A DNA stretch of 7,772 nt from contig JAWXVA010000115.1 of assembly GCA_044425815.1 (NCBI GenBank), forward strand, positions 1-7,772, given 5' to 3'. Made by a program: the position numbers and the translations under genes. This document shows positions 6,087 through 7,772 of the stretch, piece by piece (within the stretch, counting starts at the first letter, position 1; the number at the start of each line of letters is the position of its first letter). Under the pieces are notes generated by a model that saw only the letters and a program-made list of their open reading frames with translations, made no database searches and was not told where the DNA came from. This stretch comes from CAUPWF01 sp044425815 (GTDB lineage Bacteria; Bacillota; Clostridia; Lachnospirales; Lachnospiraceae).

Positions 6087-7724
6087 TTACTTTAGATAAA
6101 CCTCTTCGTTTAATAATCCTTCTGATTGTGCTACAACCGTGGTAACTGATACATCTCCCAACACATTGCTCATCGTTCGAAGCATTCCTCCGAGTCGATC
6201 AATCCCCACTACTAATCCTATTGCATCTGCTGGTAAACCTAATTGTACTGCTGCCATTGATATCGCAATCAATCCAGATCCTGGCATGCCTGGCATACCT
6301 ACTGATAATGCCAAGACTACTCCACACAAGGATATCAACATCGGTGTCGTAACTTCAAGTCCATATACATTCGCTAAAAATAATGAGGCTACCATAGTAT
6401 AAATACAGGTTCCATCCATGTTCATCGTTGCACCAAGTGCTAAGGTAAACGAACTAACTTTTGAATCAATTCCTAATTTGCTCTGACATGTATCCATCGT
6501 AGTTGGCAGCGTAGCATTCGAACTACTAAGAGAAAATGCTGTCACGAGCAAAGGAATAATTTTACGGAACATTGGGATTGGATTTTTTCTAGCTAACACA
6601 ACCACTAAAAGCATATAAACCATGCTCATAAAGAAGAGTCCTAGCGCGAAGCATGCTATAAGTCCTATTAATGAAATCATAATTTCTAAGCCTAAATCCC
6701 ACACAACACTTGCTACCGTTGCAAATGTCGCTATTGGCATAAATTTAATAAATAGTCCCATTATCTTAATAAACAATTCGTTTGAGGTATCAATCAACTC
6801 TGAAAGGACTTTCCCTTTTTCTCCTAACATCGTAATTCCCACACCTATAAGTAATCCTAAAAATATCAATTGCAACATATCGGCATCCACAAATGGGGCT
6901 ATGATATTAGATGGAATTATTCCTGTTATCGTATCTACCAATGACAATTCTACCGATGACACTTCTGTAACTGTTTCCGTTCCAATATCCACACCAGAAG
7001 TCAATGGTGGCAACATAAAAAATGCTAGAATTGCACTGCCTATTGCCATAAAACTAGTAAACATATAAAGCCCAAATGATTTGCCACCTATTCTTCCCAA
7101 GTCCGATAGGTTCTTAAATCCCCCAATACAACTCGCTATCGAGAAAAATACAACTGGTACAACAATTAAGTTTAATAAATTCATAAATATATCTTTGACT
7201 GGTGTAAAGAAATTATTGTTAATAAATGTACTTACTCCTATTGGTAGGTACATACGGAATAACTGTCCTACAATCACAGCTAAAATAAGTGCTCCTATAT
7301 TCAAATATAATGACTTTGTTGCTCCACTATGTACTTTAAGAGACACTACATTGCTTGACCCTTTTCGCCGATATGAAATACCTTCTTCAAAGCTTTGTAA
7401 CAGCATCTTTCTGATATTGTGAAGCGAAACTTCAATTTCATCTTCTCCGCACTCTTCTAAAACAGATTCTTCGTATTGTTCCAGCGGATTAAACTTCTTG
7501 CCTTTGTGATATAACTTAACATAGGTCTCACCCAATTTTTTTTCAACTTGAATAACTATGCTTCCTTGTGGATTTTCTTTTGATATCACCTCTACAAAAT
7601 CCTCTACTAGCATGGTCGCATGCATAGCAATTTTTTGTGGTGCATCCACTAATTGTTTTTGTAATTCCGCAAAAATATTTTCGTTCGGTGTCTCTAAATC
7701 ATATACTCCCCTGTATTTAATCAT
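6087..7724 (-). CDS. Dicarboxylate/amino acid:cation symporter (DctA/GltP family) with N-terminal GHKL-like domain
   Basis: 545 residues; DctA/GltP relatives have about 400-440. Residues about 137-540 are the membrane transporter. The re-entrant HP1 serine stretch is SLSSSNATLPTTM (398-410), followed by NMDGT (435-439), the HP2 tip GMPGMPGSG (476-484) and the last helix, IDRLGGMLRTMSNVLGD (508-524). Against the archaeal GltPh, D509, R516, N520 and D524 match D390, R397, N401 and D405, so cation sites and the carboxylate-binding Arg are kept, but the Asp394 position, which holds the amino group of amino-acid substrates, is Gly513. That fits a dicarboxylate or other non-standard substrate. Residues 1-135 are soluble and resemble a degraded anti-sigma ATPase fold: helix MLVEDFVEVI, strands, YHKGKKFNPLEQ (72-83) and the hairpin SYRRKGSSNVVSLKV (117-131). 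GGGGGAG lies four bases before the ATG. It is the first complete gene of the operon. Confidence 0.93.
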   Translation of the reverse strand: MIKYRGVYDLETPNENIFAELQKQLVDAPQKIAMHATMLVEDFVEVISKENPQGSIVIQVEKKLGETYVKLYHKGKKFNPLEQYEESVLEECGEDEIEVSLHNIRKMLLQSFEEGISYRRKGSSNVVSLKVHSGATKSLYLNIGALILAVIVGQLFRMYLPIGVSTFINNNFFTPVKDIFMNLLNLIVVPVVFFSIASCIGGFKNLSDLGRIGGKSFGLYMFTSFMAIGSAILAFFMLPPLTSGVDIGTETVTEVSSVELSLVDTITGIIPSNIIAPFVDADMLQLIFLGLLIGVGITMLGEKGKVLSELIDTSNELFIKIMGLFIKFMPIATFATVASVVWDLGLEIMISLIGLIACFALGLFFMSMVYMLLVVVLARKNPIPMFRKIIPLLVTAFSLSSSNATLPTTMDTCQSKLGIDSKVSSFTLALGATMNMDGTCIYTMVASLFLANVYGLEVTTPMLISLCGVVLALSVGMPGMPGSGLIAISMAAVQLGLPADAIGLVVGIDRLGGMLRTMSNVLGDVSVTTVVAQSEGLLNEEVYLK

Positions 7725-7741
7725 TCGTCTCCCCCTTATTA

Positions 7742-7771
7742 AATTATCTTACCTTGATTTTCTAGCATTCC
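7742..7771 (-). CDS. Possible 3' end of an upstream minus-strand gene, truncated by the window edge
   Basis: On the minus strand the last bases read GMLENQGKII followed by the double stop TAA TAA (7736-7741). The stops lie right before the GGGGGAG ribosome binding site of the symporter gene. Such tight spacing would fit translational neighbours in one operon. Ten codons are too few to identify a product or exclude chance; one other frame is also open until a TAA. Confidence 0.25.
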
Positions 7772-7772
7772 C

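Noticed and set aside
6622..7422. Plus-strand open frames of 148 and 113 codons opposite the symporter gene
   Set aside because: They are antisense to conserved membrane-protein sequence, lack ribosome binding sites and have compositions expected from the reverse complement of hydrophobic codons.
1..7772. CRISPR array, tRNA, rRNA or riboswitch
   Set aside because: No regularly spaced repeats, cloverleaf-like sequence, rRNA signature or recognisable aptamer core was seen on either strand.

Overview
The window comes from an AT-rich Gram-positive anaerobe, most likely a member of the Clostridia and probably Lachnospiraceae. The evidence is a low GC content judged by eye, strong AGGAGG-type ribosome binding sites, a SpoIIAA/RsbV-type STAS protein, a CaMV-type N-terminal domain on an RNase H, and a one-chain amino-acid ABC importer of a kind I associate with gut Clostridia. 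The family placement is inference.

Layout. Positions 1-1085 (+) hold the 3' part of a 4-alpha-glucanotransferase gene (malQ) that begins before the window. Positions 1086-1611 are a 526-base non-coding stretch. It holds a two-way terminator-like hairpin, a possible 40-codon gene remnant on the minus strand, three inverted repeats that may belong to a dispersed repeat, and the terminator of the next gene. Positions 1612-2220 (-) encode a viroplasmin/RNase H fusion protein. Positions 2347-7724 (-) look like one operon, transcribed in the order: symporter, fused ABC importer, 194-residue protein, STAS protein. Gaps are 52, 41 and 23 bases. The operon may continue upstream past the right edge.

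The operon is the interesting part. A Na+/H+-coupled symporter (DctA/GltP family) has about 135 extra residues at its N-terminus. A polar-amino-acid ABC importer has binding protein, permease and ATPase in one chain plus about 120 extra residues at its C-terminus. Both additions look like the same degraded GHKL/anti-sigma (SpoIIAB/RsbW-like) ATPase fold, sharing a G-x-x-[F/W]-N-P-L-[D/E] motif and a closing beta hairpin. The 194-residue protein may be a free-standing third copy. The last gene is the natural partner of such domains, a STAS anti-sigma-factor antagonist with its phosphorylatable serine kept. My reading is that this is a partner-switching module moved from sigma-factor control to direct control of nutrient uptake, with two mechanistically different transporters reading one STAS signal. 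The domain assignments come from motif reading and have not been tested by structure prediction or profile search.
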